Source: Spirochaetaceae bacterium (GTDB lineage: Bacteria; Spirochaetota; Spirochaetia; Treponematales; Treponemataceae). Taken from it: a DNA stretch of 13,798 nucleotides. A model generated the notes under the pieces. The model saw nothing but the letters and a program-made list of their open reading frames with translations. It was not told where the DNA came from and did no database searches. Position 1 is the first letter of the stretch; each line of letters begins with the position of its first letter. Below are positions 1 through 6,480 of the stretch, one piece after another. A program made the translations under genes and the position numbers. The stretch lies in assembly GCA_031272345.1 (NCBI GenBank), contig JAISTZ010000132.1, positions 1 through 13,798 of the forward strand, in the 5' to 3' direction.

Positions 1-135
1 CGTATTCTGGTGGAATACGCGACCGAGCACATCAGCAACAAATTGTTTGTAAGCAAGTATCAACTGTACCTGCCTAACAAGGAACAACTTGCAAAAGAAT
101 TGGAACACATTCTGGAGGAATCCCATCATGCCTAA
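1..135 (+). CDS. DUF1016 / PDDEXK nuclease-family protein (YhcG-like), C-terminal end only
   Basis: This reading frame is open from base 1 and stops with TAA at 133-135, so only the last 44 residues are visible. The segment ILVEYATEHISNKLFVSKYQ, followed by a YLP motif and a Lys/Glu-rich helix, resembles the C-terminal end of DUF1016 (YhcG-like) proteins. There the strand after the PDDEXK core reads roughly 'vveyal...pigvskYqL..LP...eLe'. Full-length members have an N-terminal DUF1016_N domain and a C-terminal PDDEXK nuclease-like domain and are often found in restriction-modification and defence loci. The stop overlaps the next start codon by 8 bases (ATGCCTAA), so the two genes are translationally coupled. 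The assignment rests on a short segment and the catalytic residues lie outside the window. Confidence 0.6.
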   Translation, partial: RILVEYATEHISNKLFVSKYQLYLPNKEQLAKELEHILEESHHA

Positions 136-571
136 ATCCCCCGCCCCGGCCTCCCTCTTCCGCAAAGTCTCCGGCATCATCGAATCGAGCCGGCAAAAGG
201 TCTACACTGCCGTCAACTCAGGAATAGTGCTCATGTACTGGCACATCGGCGAGGCCATCAGGACCGGCGTACTTGGCAACGAAAAAGCGGAATATGGGAA
301 AGCGGTTATCGAAGAACTTGGGGCAGCGCTCACGGTGCAATATGGAAAAGGGTTTAGTGCGCGGAATCTGTTTAATATGCTCAAACTCTATGAGACCTAT
401 CCCGATAAGACAATTTTGCAGACAGTGTCTGCAAAATTGTCTTGGTCCCACTTTTGCAAACTCATCTATCTTGAGGAGCCTATCCAGCGCGACTTTTACG
501 CAACAATGGCTATCAATGAGCGGTGGAGCGTCCGGGTGATGAATGAACGCATCGAGGCCAATCATGGCTAA
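128..571 (+). CDS. Stand-alone DUF1016 N-terminal domain protein
   Basis: A 147-residue protein starting at ATG 128. I prefer this start because GGAGGA lies at 115-120, 7 bases upstream, and the start overlaps the previous stop; the frame is also open from an ATG at 89. It matches the DUF1016 N-terminal domain: a helix with SRQKVYTAVNS, then VLMYWHIGEAI, AEYGKAVIEELG, a GKGFSARNLFNM segment, LSWSHFCKL, and ERWSVRVMNERI at the end. In family members this domain is normally followed by a PDDEXK nuclease domain. Here the ORF stops right at the domain boundary, so it has no nuclease core. It may be a regulatory or DNA-binding subunit, or a truncated duplicate of the preceding gene. It ends in an 8-base overlap (ATGGCTAA) with the helicase gene, which implies coupled expression. 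The domain call is firm; its biochemical role is not established. Confidence 0.85.
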   Translation: MPKSPAPASLFRKVSGIIESSRQKVYTAVNSGIVLMYWHIGEAIRTGVLGNEKAEYGKAVIEELGAALTVQYGKGFSARNLFNMLKLYETYPDKTILQTVSAKLSWSHFCKLIYLEEPIQRDFYATMAINERWSVRVMNERIEANHG

Positions 572-3095
572 AGACTTCTTCCCCCCGCGCCCCGGCCTCG
601 CGCCGAAAATCTACGCCTACGAAGACACCAACCCCCAGTACGCCGGCCTCCTCAAAGTCGGCTATACTACCGTGGATGTACAAAAGCGCGTGGCGGAACA
701 GTACCCCATCGTGAAGCCCGGCGACAGACCCTACCGCATCGTGCTTGAAGAGGCGGCGCTCCGCAATGACGGCGCGGCCTTCACCGACCACGATGTGCAC
801 CGGGTGCTGAGGCGGAACGGTGTGGCCAACCCCAAAGGCGAGTGGTTCCGCTGCGGAGTCGACGCCGTGAAAGCCGCCGTGCTGGAACTGAAAACAGGCG
901 AGCGCACCGAAGCGAGCCGCGTCAGGGATTTTCCCATGAGGCCGGAGCAGGAGGCGGCGGTCGAAAAGACCATCGCGTATTTTGATTCTTTCCATAAAGA
1001 AAACGCCGCTGGTAAAGGCGCTGTTAAGGCGCCCCGTTTTCTGTGGAACGCGAAGATGCGTTTCGGGAAAACTTTCGCCGCGTACCAGTTGGCCCGCCGC
1101 ATGAATTGGCGCAAGGTTCTGGTGCTCACATTTAAGCCGGCGGTGCAGAGCGCCTGGGAGGAAGACCTCAGCACCCATGTCGATTTTGCCGGCTGGCAGT
1201 TCGTCAGGCCCAGAGGGTTGACTTATGATGAGTGTGACAAGACCAAACCCATCGTGTGTTTTGGTTCCTTTCAGGACTACCTGGGGACCAACGATGCCGG
1301 CGGCATCAAGGCGAAAAACGAGTGGGTGCACACGACGCATTGGGACTGCGTCATCTTTGACGAGTACCATTTCGGCGCATGGCGGGAAAATGCAAAGAAA
1401 TTATTTGAAATCGAAGATGAAGACTGCTTTGACGCGCTCGACATCGAGAAATACCAGCGCGATGAGGCGGCGGACGCATACAACGAGGATTTTCTCCCCA
1501 TCACGACATCGCATTATCTTTTCCTTTCCGGTACGCCTTTCAGGGCGATTGCATCCGGCGAGTTCATCGAGGAGCAAATTTACAACTGGACCTACACGGA
1601 CGAACAAAAGGCAAAGGCCGCCTGGCAGGGCGGGGACAATCCCTACGCCGCTCTGCCACGCATGGTCATGCTGACCTACCAACTCCCGCCGTCCATTCGC
1701 GGCATCGCCCTGGACGGTGAATTTGACGAGTTCGATTTGAACACATTTTTCACAGCCATCGGGACAGGGAAAAACGCGCAGTTCAAGTACAAGGATGAAG
1801 TGCAGAAATGGCTCGACCTCATTCGCGGCGCACTGGCGGCGGCGACCGTGGACAACCTGAAACTGGGCGCCGAGAAGCCGCCCATGCCTTTTTCCGATAC
1901 GAGGCTGCTGCAAATCCTCTCCCACACATTTTGGTTTTTGCCCTCGGTGGCGGCGTGTTACGCGATGAAAAATCTCCTGAGCGAAAAGCAGAACAAGTTT
2001 TACCATGACTACGCTGTGATCGTGGCCGCGGGGAGCGAGGCCGGCATGGGAGTAGACGCCCTCGCCCCGGTGCGCGAGGCGATGGACGACCCGCTCCTGA
2101 CGAAGACCATCACCCTTTCCTGCGGCAAACTCACCATGGGCGTTACCGTCAGGCCCTGGCAGGGCATCTTCATGCTGCGCAATATGTCCAGCCCGGAGAC
2201 ATATTTCCAGGCGGCCTTCCGCGTGCAAAGTCCATGGACGATTTACAACCCCGATTCCCTTTCACCCAACAAGGAGGAAATCCTGAAAAACGAATGTTAC
2301 ATCTTCGACTTTGCCCCCGACCGCGCTCTCAAGCAGATCGCCGATTACAGCTGCCGTCTGAACGTTGACGAGCCGAACCCCGAAAAGAAAGTTGCCGACT
2401 TCATCGAGTTCCTGCCTGTCCTTGCCTATGACGGCAGTTCGATGAAACAGATTGACGCGGCGGGCATCCTCGATATGGCGATGAGCGGCACCACGGCGAC
2501 CCTCCTTGCCCGCCGCTGGGAAAGCGCCCTGCTTGTAAACGTTGACAACGAAACACTCAAGCGGCTTATGAGCAATACAGAAGCGCTGGAGGCGCTGATG
2601 CGTATCGAAGGGTTCAGGAATTTGAATCAGGACATCGAGACGATTATCAACAAATCCGAAGCGGTAAAAAAAGCAAAGAAAGAAGCGGCTGACAGGCCGT
2701 TTTCAACAGAAGAAAAGAAAACGCTCACCGAGGAAGAAAAAGAATTTAAATCCAAACGCAAGATGATACAGGAAAAGCTGATTAAATTCGCCACCCGCAT
2801 CCCCGTGTTTATGTATCTGACCGACTACCGCGAACAAAGCCTTCATGATGTTATCACACAACTTGAACCCGAATTATTCAAAAGCGTCACCGGCATCAAC
2901 ATCATGGACTTCAACCTGCTGGTTTCGCTGGGTGTATTCAACAACAGCCTGATGAACGACGCGGTGTACAAGTTCAAGCGCTACGAGGACTCAAGCCTGT
3001 CCTATTCCGGGATAGACAAACACGCCGGTGAGAAGGTCGGCCTCTGGAACACCGTGCTGAGTGCGGCGGATTACGCAGCGGCCTACACGGCCTAA
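564..3095 (+). CDS. GIY-YIG nuclease-like domain fused to DExH-box (SF2) helicase; restriction/defence-type protein
   Basis: An 843-residue protein. ATG 564 is preferred over the in-frame ATG 543 because it has GAGG at 554-557 and overlaps the previous stop. Residues about 15-105 look like a T5orf172/MUG113-type GIY-YIG domain: IYAY at 16-19, KVGYTT at 31-36, Arg42, DHDVH at 75-79 and GEWF at 92-95 with the likely catalytic Glu93. A superfamily-2 helicase core follows: MRPEQ at 125-129, motif I AKMRFGKT at 163-170 (first Gly replaced by Ala), motif II DEYH at 266-269, SGTP at 322-325, TMGVTV at 524-529, and a motif-VI-like stretch with Gln549 and Arg553. Around residues 690-740 it is Lys/Glu-rich and probably coiled coil. 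The architecture suggests ATP-driven DNA translocation coupled to a nuclease, as in restriction-like systems. It sits downstream of two DUF1016 ORFs and is followed by a terminator. The target and the need for a methylase partner cannot be read from this window. Confidence 0.85.
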   Translation: MAKDFFPPRPGLAPKIYAYEDTNPQYAGLLKVGYTTVDVQKRVAEQYPIVKPGDRPYRIVLEEAALRNDGAAFTDHDVHRVLRRNGVANPKGEWFRCGVDAVKAAVLELKTGERTEASRVRDFPMRPEQEAAVEKTIAYFDSFHKENAAGKGAVKAPRFLWNAKMRFGKTFAAYQLARRMNWRKVLVLTFKPAVQSAWEEDLSTHVDFAGWQFVRPRGLTYDECDKTKPIVCFGSFQDYLGTNDAGGIKAKNEWVHTTHWDCVIFDEYHFGAWRENAKKLFEIEDEDCFDALDIEKYQRDEAADAYNEDFLPITTSHYLFLSGTPFRAIASGEFIEEQIYNWTYTDEQKAKAAWQGGDNPYAALPRMVMLTYQLPPSIRGIALDGEFDEFDLNTFFTAIGTGKNAQFKYKDEVQKWLDLIRGALAAATVDNLKLGAEKPPMPFSDTRLLQILSHTFWFLPSVAACYAMKNLLSEKQNKFYHDYAVIVAAGSEAGMGVDALAPVREAMDDPLLTKTITLSCGKLTMGVTVRPWQGIFMLRNMSSPETYFQAAFRVQSPWTIYNPDSLSPNKEEILKNECYIFDFAPDRALKQIADYSCRLNVDEPNPEKKVADFIEFLPVLAYDGSSMKQIDAAGILDMAMSGTTATLLARRWESALLVNVDNETLKRLMSNTEALEALMRIEGFRNLNQDIETIINKSEAVKKAKKEAADRPFSTEEKKTLTEEEKEFKSKRKMIQEKLIKFATRIPVFMYLTDYREQSLHDVITQLEPELFKSVTGINIMDFNLLVSLGVFNNSLMNDAVYKFKRYEDSSLSYSGIDKHAGEKVGLWNTVLSAADYAAAYTA

Positions 3096-3127
3096 ACAGC
3101 GAATTTTATTGCGCGCTGTGTTTTTTT
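3096..3127 (+). terminator. Rho-independent terminator after the helicase operon
   Basis: ACAGCG (3096-3101) pairs with CGCTGT (3114-3119) around a 12-base loop, followed after one G by seven T (3121-3127). It begins directly after the helicase stop codon, as expected for the end of that operon. The stem is short (6 bp), so efficiency may be moderate. Confidence 0.65.
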
Positions 3128-3139
3128 GCTCTTTGTGCC

Positions 3140-3151
3140 GATACTGTAGAT
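3140..3151 (+). promoter_or_regulatory. Possible -10 element abutting a leaderless start
   Basis: GATACT (3140-3145) lies 6 bases ahead of the ATG at 3152, and no Shine-Dalgarno sequence is visible in front of that ATG. The spacing equals that of the stronger CATACT promoter in front of the gene at 6481, where transcription should start at the ATG. No good -35 is present about 17 bases upstream (TGTGTT at 3117-3122), so the call is weak and rests mainly on the parallel. Confidence 0.3.
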
Positions 3152-5374
3152 ATGCCCAAGGTGATTTTGCCCTTCAAGGTTTCTCTCTTTCTCTGTGCGG
3201 CCCTTGTTTCTGCCCAGTCCTTGCCCCTTTATCAACTGCCCGGCAACATTCCCTCCCAGGAGGAATCTGCGGCATTTTTTCAGCATCCCCTGGTGGCCAC
3301 CGAAAGCGGCCTGTATCAAATCGTCGGGAACAACACCCCCATCCCCCTGTGGACCGAAGGCAGGGTGACCGACATTGCCCGGGTCGTGGAAAACGGCCGG
3401 GAGAAGTGGTTTTTTGTGACCGAAAAGGGCCTCTATTCGTCCGTGGACTGCCGCACATTCCAGCCCTGTGGGGACGGCCTCCCTCACCTTGTCATAAAAG
3501 AATATGACGGCAAGACGACCAAACTCGTAGCACAGGCCCAGAGCCTCAAGGGCATAGGGATACACCCGGAAAACCCCCAGATTATGGCGGTTGCCACCAA
3601 GGATTACGTGTTCCTGACAAGGGACGGCGGCAAGCGGTGGCAGAACCTGGGGTATGGGGCGCGTTCTTCGGGCACCAAGGCGATTGCCGTGGCGAATCTT
3701 CCGGCAAAGACCGGGAAGCGCGGCGCAGAAAGCGAACTTGTGGTGTTCCTGTCCCACGCCCTCTACGGACTCTCCTACATCAAACCCGACGACCCAAAAC
3801 CCAAGTGGGTGGACATCGTCTCAAATTTCGAGAAAATGCCCACCATGGGCTATGCGGACGAAATTTCCAGCATCCTGCCGGTGATTCAGCGTGACCCGGA
3901 CGGGGAGCCCCGCACGGAGATTTTTCTTGCCCAGACCTTCATGCCCCGCATCTACCGCCTGGACTGGGACCGCAAGACCGCGGTAAAAATCTACCAGGGT
4001 GACGCCATGCCCGACACGATTGACGGCCTGGTATGGACCGGGAACAACCTGCTCTACACCAAACCCGGGGGCCTCTCCCTGGTAAACATCACCACCGGGG
4101 CGAACGCCGGGGAACCCGCGGAGATGCGGAACTGGATACGGGCTCTGCAAAAGGTGCCCGAGCCGGTGTACGCGGCCTACATCCCCAAAAACCGGAGCGG
4201 CTACGCGGACGGGTTGATTCTGCGGGAATTGTGGCTCCTCAAACCCCAGAAGGTCTATTCACCCTATTCGGACGCGGCAAAGAACCGGCGCAGCCTCTAC
4301 ATGCCCGCAAACCGGGGCGCAACAGCGGCGGGAATCAACGAGTACATCGGCCTGGTGGAAAAGAACAAACTCAACAGCATCGTCATCGACATGAAGGACG
4401 ACTACGGCCTCCTCCGCTACCGGCCCAAGGACGAATTGATTAAAGAAAAAGCCTACGTGAGCCAATACGCCATCAATATTGAAGACTTCACCTCCCGGTT
4501 CAAGGCCAGGGACATCTATTTGATTGCCCGAATCGTCGTGTTCAAGGACAAAAACCTCTCCCAGTACGGCAAGGGACGGTACGCCGTGTGGAACACCCGC
4601 ACCAACACCCAATGGATCGGCATCAAGGGCACGGTGGAAGAACCCGGCCCCGGCGGGATCCTGCACACAAAAACCGACTACTACGACGAACACTGGGTGG
4701 ATCCCTATTCGGAGGAAGTCTGGGAATACAACGTCCGCATAGCCCAGGAGCTCATCCGTGAGGGGTTTGACGAGATTCAATTTGACTACATCCGGTTCCC
4801 CACGGACGGACTCAACCTGTACCAGGCGGGGTACCGCTGGAAGAGCGAAGGCATGGACATGGAAAGCGCCCTGATTTCCTTCCTCAAATACGCCAGAAAA
4901 AACATCCAAGCCCCCATCGGAATCGACATCTACGGGTCCAACGGCTGGTACCGGAGCGGCTCCAGGACGGGCCAGGACGTGGAACTCCTTTCGGACTATG
5001 TTGACATCATCTGCCCCATGTTCTATCCCAGTCACTTCGAGCAGCCCTTCCTGGCCCAGAGTCCCGCGGAGCTGCGGCCCTACCGGATCTACTACTTCGG
5101 CTCCTACCGCAACACGGTGATCGCCCGGAACAAGGTGATTGTGCGGCCCTGGGTGCAGGCCTTTTACCTGGCCGTGTCGTATGACAGGGTGTATTACAAC
5201 CCCAGGTACATCGTCTACGAAGCCTACGGCGTGAGGGACTCCATCGACCGGGGGTTCATGTACTGGAACAATTCGGGCCGCTACGAAGATCTTGTGCCCG
5301 GCGCTCCAGAGGGGGCCGAGTATCCCGGCCCGGAGCGGGGGGCGGACACCCCATTCCGGGAGCCCTCCCTCTGA
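3152..5374 (+). CDS. Exported putative glycoside hydrolase (DUF4015 family) with N-terminal Asp-box repeat region
   Basis: A 740-residue protein with a signal peptide: Lys3 and Lys9, then a hydrophobic stretch to VSA, with cleavage probably after Ala21. Residues about 25-370 form a beta-rich region resembling sortilin/BNR propellers. An Asp-box-like motif TRDGGKRW is at 156-163, preceded by repeated 'ATESGLYQI' and 'VTEKGLYSS' type strands. From about residue 380 the sequence matches the DUF4015 glycoside-hydrolase-like TIM barrel: RSLYMPANRG, NSIVIDMKDDYG (acidic residues 413, 416, 417), DEIQFDYIRFP (540-550), GIDIYGSNGW, and DIICPMFYPSHF. By family knowledge it probably acts on cell-envelope or environmental glycans outside the cytoplasmic membrane, but the substrate is unknown. 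No Shine-Dalgarno precedes the ATG, so the message may be leaderless. The TGA overlaps the next ATG by one base, linking it to the PAP2 gene. Confidence 0.85.
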   Translation: MPKVILPFKVSLFLCAALVSAQSLPLYQLPGNIPSQEESAAFFQHPLVATESGLYQIVGNNTPIPLWTEGRVTDIARVVENGREKWFFVTEKGLYSSVDCRTFQPCGDGLPHLVIKEYDGKTTKLVAQAQSLKGIGIHPENPQIMAVATKDYVFLTRDGGKRWQNLGYGARSSGTKAIAVANLPAKTGKRGAESELVVFLSHALYGLSYIKPDDPKPKWVDIVSNFEKMPTMGYADEISSILPVIQRDPDGEPRTEIFLAQTFMPRIYRLDWDRKTAVKIYQGDAMPDTIDGLVWTGNNLLYTKPGGLSLVNITTGANAGEPAEMRNWIRALQKVPEPVYAAYIPKNRSGYADGLILRELWLLKPQKVYSPYSDAAKNRRSLYMPANRGATAAGINEYIGLVEKNKLNSIVIDMKDDYGLLRYRPKDELIKEKAYVSQYAINIEDFTSRFKARDIYLIARIVVFKDKNLSQYGKGRYAVWNTRTNTQWIGIKGTVEEPGPGGILHTKTDYYDEHWVDPYSEEVWEYNVRIAQELIREGFDEIQFDYIRFPTDGLNLYQAGYRWKSEGMDMESALISFLKYARKNIQAPIGIDIYGSNGWYRSGSRTGQDVELLSDYVDIICPMFYPSHFEQPFLAQSPAELRPYRIYYFGSYRNTVIARNKVIVRPWVQAFYLAVSYDRVYYNPRYIVYEAYGVRDSIDRGFMYWNNSGRYEDLVPGAPEGAEYPGPERGADTPFREPSL

Positions 5375-6321
5375 TGTTCACCCCAGCGGTCTACGAATGG
5401 GGCCTCGATGTCATCAGGGCCTTCCAAACCCTTTCGAGCCCCCCCCTGGACGGGGTTGTCAAAATCCTCACCCGCCTGGGGGACCCGGTGGTTGGAATCG
5501 GGGTTGCCCTGTTCATCTATTGGTGTGTTGACAAAAAAAAGGGCTTCAAATTTTTCTTCCTGCTCTTCCTCGCCTTCGCCCTGAACGTCGCCATGAAGGC
5601 CCTCCTCAAGGTTCCCCGGCCCTTCCTCCTGGACCCTGCGGTTGCCTTGATTCCTGAAACGGGCTTTTCCACTCCCTCGGGCCACGCCCAGGGGAGCGCC
5701 GCCTTCTGGACCCTCCTCGGCTGGATCTGCTTCACCAAACACCGAAGGACCGGCGCGGCCCTTGCCGTGGTTGTTCCCGTTGTCGTATCCCTTACCCGGG
5801 TCTACCTGGGGGTGCACGTCCCCACGGACGTGCTCCTGGGGCTTGCGGCGGGGTATTTGTCAGCCCTGGGGGGAATCCATTTTTACGACCCCCTGGGCGC
5901 ACGGATTTCACCACTCCGTCCGTCCTTTAAGGCCCTGCTCATCGCGGCCCTCTGCTTCTGCCTGAACGCCCTTTCCGGCGGCGAGGTGAACGCTTCGGGG
6001 GCCCTCTTCGGCTTTACCCTGGGCTACGTCCTCCTCCGGGCGGGCCGTGCAGCCGGGACGGAACACGGGCTTGAGGCCGCCGGGGACGCCCGCGGGACGG
6101 CCGCCGGTGTTGCCCCGCCGCGGGACGGGGGCGCCCTCTTCCGGAAGCTCCTTCACCTGGGCGCGGGGGGCCTGGTGTGTTCCGTCACGTACCTGGGTCC
6201 CCGTGTTGGGGCCTACGCTGCGGGTCTGGGGGACAATCCCCTGGTCGGCTTCATCCGCTACGCCCTGGTGGGCTTCGCCGCAGCGTTCATTGTTCCCAGG
6301 ATGCTCTCCCGGCTTTCATAG
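5374..6321 (+). CDS. PAP2-family membrane phosphatase (phosphatidic acid phosphatase type 2 / undecaprenyl-diphosphatase-like)
   Basis: A 315-residue multi-pass membrane protein with the three PAP2 signatures: K75-x6-R82-P83, PSGH at 101-104, and T141-R142-x5-H148-x3-D152. His104 and His148 are the expected nucleophile and acid/base. The family dephosphorylates lipid phosphates or isoprenyl diphosphates on the outer face of the cytoplasmic membrane. Several hydrophobic segments are visible (about 40-50, 58-72, 106-120, 127-140, 153-167, 186-200, 208-222). Beyond the PAP2 core there is an unusual C-terminal extension: an Ala/Gly-rich hydrophilic linker (about 223-255) and two more membrane segments (about 262-275 and 290-308). 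The start codon is inside the previous stop (TGATG), so translation is coupled to the glycosidase-like gene, suggesting a shared envelope role. An A8 run (5533-5540) sits in codons 53-56. The exact substrate cannot be assigned. Confidence 0.85.
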   Translation: MFTPAVYEWGLDVIRAFQTLSSPPLDGVVKILTRLGDPVVGIGVALFIYWCVDKKKGFKFFFLLFLAFALNVAMKALLKVPRPFLLDPAVALIPETGFSTPSGHAQGSAAFWTLLGWICFTKHRRTGAALAVVVPVVVSLTRVYLGVHVPTDVLLGLAAGYLSALGGIHFYDPLGARISPLRPSFKALLIAALCFCLNALSGGEVNASGALFGFTLGYVLLRAGRAAGTEHGLEAAGDARGTAAGVAPPRDGGALFRKLLHLGAGGLVCSVTYLGPRVGAYAAGLGDNPLVGFIRYALVGFAAAFIVPRMLSRLS

Positions 6322-6396
6322 ACCACCGCCGAAATTCCCTGTCCAAATTCAGAATTTTGTGCTGAACTGGGGGCGCCAACACGGCTCCAGCCCCCC

Positions 6397-6424
6397 TGGT
6401 GCCAGGCGCATGTGCCTGGCACCA
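6397..6424. repeat. Perfect 11-bp palindromic repeat (REP-like)
   Basis: TGGTGCCAGGC (6397-6407) and GCCTGGCACCA (6414-6424) are exact reverse complements around a 6-base loop. No T run follows on either strand, so it is not a standard terminator. It lies between the PAP2 stop and the next promoter. The TGCCTGGCA core resembles short dispersed palindromes (REP elements) known from many bacterial genomes. Whether it is repeated elsewhere cannot be seen here. Confidence 0.6.
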
Positions 6425-6445
6425 TGTGCTTTTATGCGGGGCATA

Positions 6446-6480
6446 TTGACAGCCCCCCCCGTTTCCCGCATACTGTCCCC
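6446..6480 (+). promoter_or_regulatory. Sigma70-type promoter with C8 tract in the spacer, start site at the ATG
   Basis: A perfect TTGACA -35 (6446-6451) is followed by a 17-base spacer and CATACT (6469-6474) as -10. The expected transcription start, about 7 bases further on, coincides with the ATG at 6481, and no Shine-Dalgarno sequence is present, so the transcript should be leaderless. Eight consecutive C (6453-6460) lie inside the spacer, so length change by slippage would alter promoter spacing. Confidence 0.75.

Noticed and set aside
513..1370. Long minus-strand ORF (285 codons) opposite the helicase gene
   Set aside because: It is antisense to clear GIY-YIG and helicase motifs, lacks recognisable protein features, and arises from high GC codon bias.
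1401..2228. Minus-strand ORF of 275 codons inside the helicase gene
   Set aside because: Shadow of the helicase reading frame; composition rich in Gly, His and Arg with no family resemblance.
4259..5035. Minus-strand ORF of 258 codons opposite the DUF4015 domain
   Set aside because: The plus strand carries conserved glycosidase-like motifs here; the antisense product has no credible features.
6369..6395. GGGGGC...GCCCCC inverted repeat as terminator of the PAP2 gene
   Set aside because: Loop is 15 bases, the stem is only 6 bp in C/G-rich sequence and no T run follows.
6412..6480. N-terminal extension of the SIMPL protein from an upstream GTG
   Set aside because: The GTG lies inside the palindrome and upstream of the -35, and the extension precedes a proper lipoprotein signal peptide.
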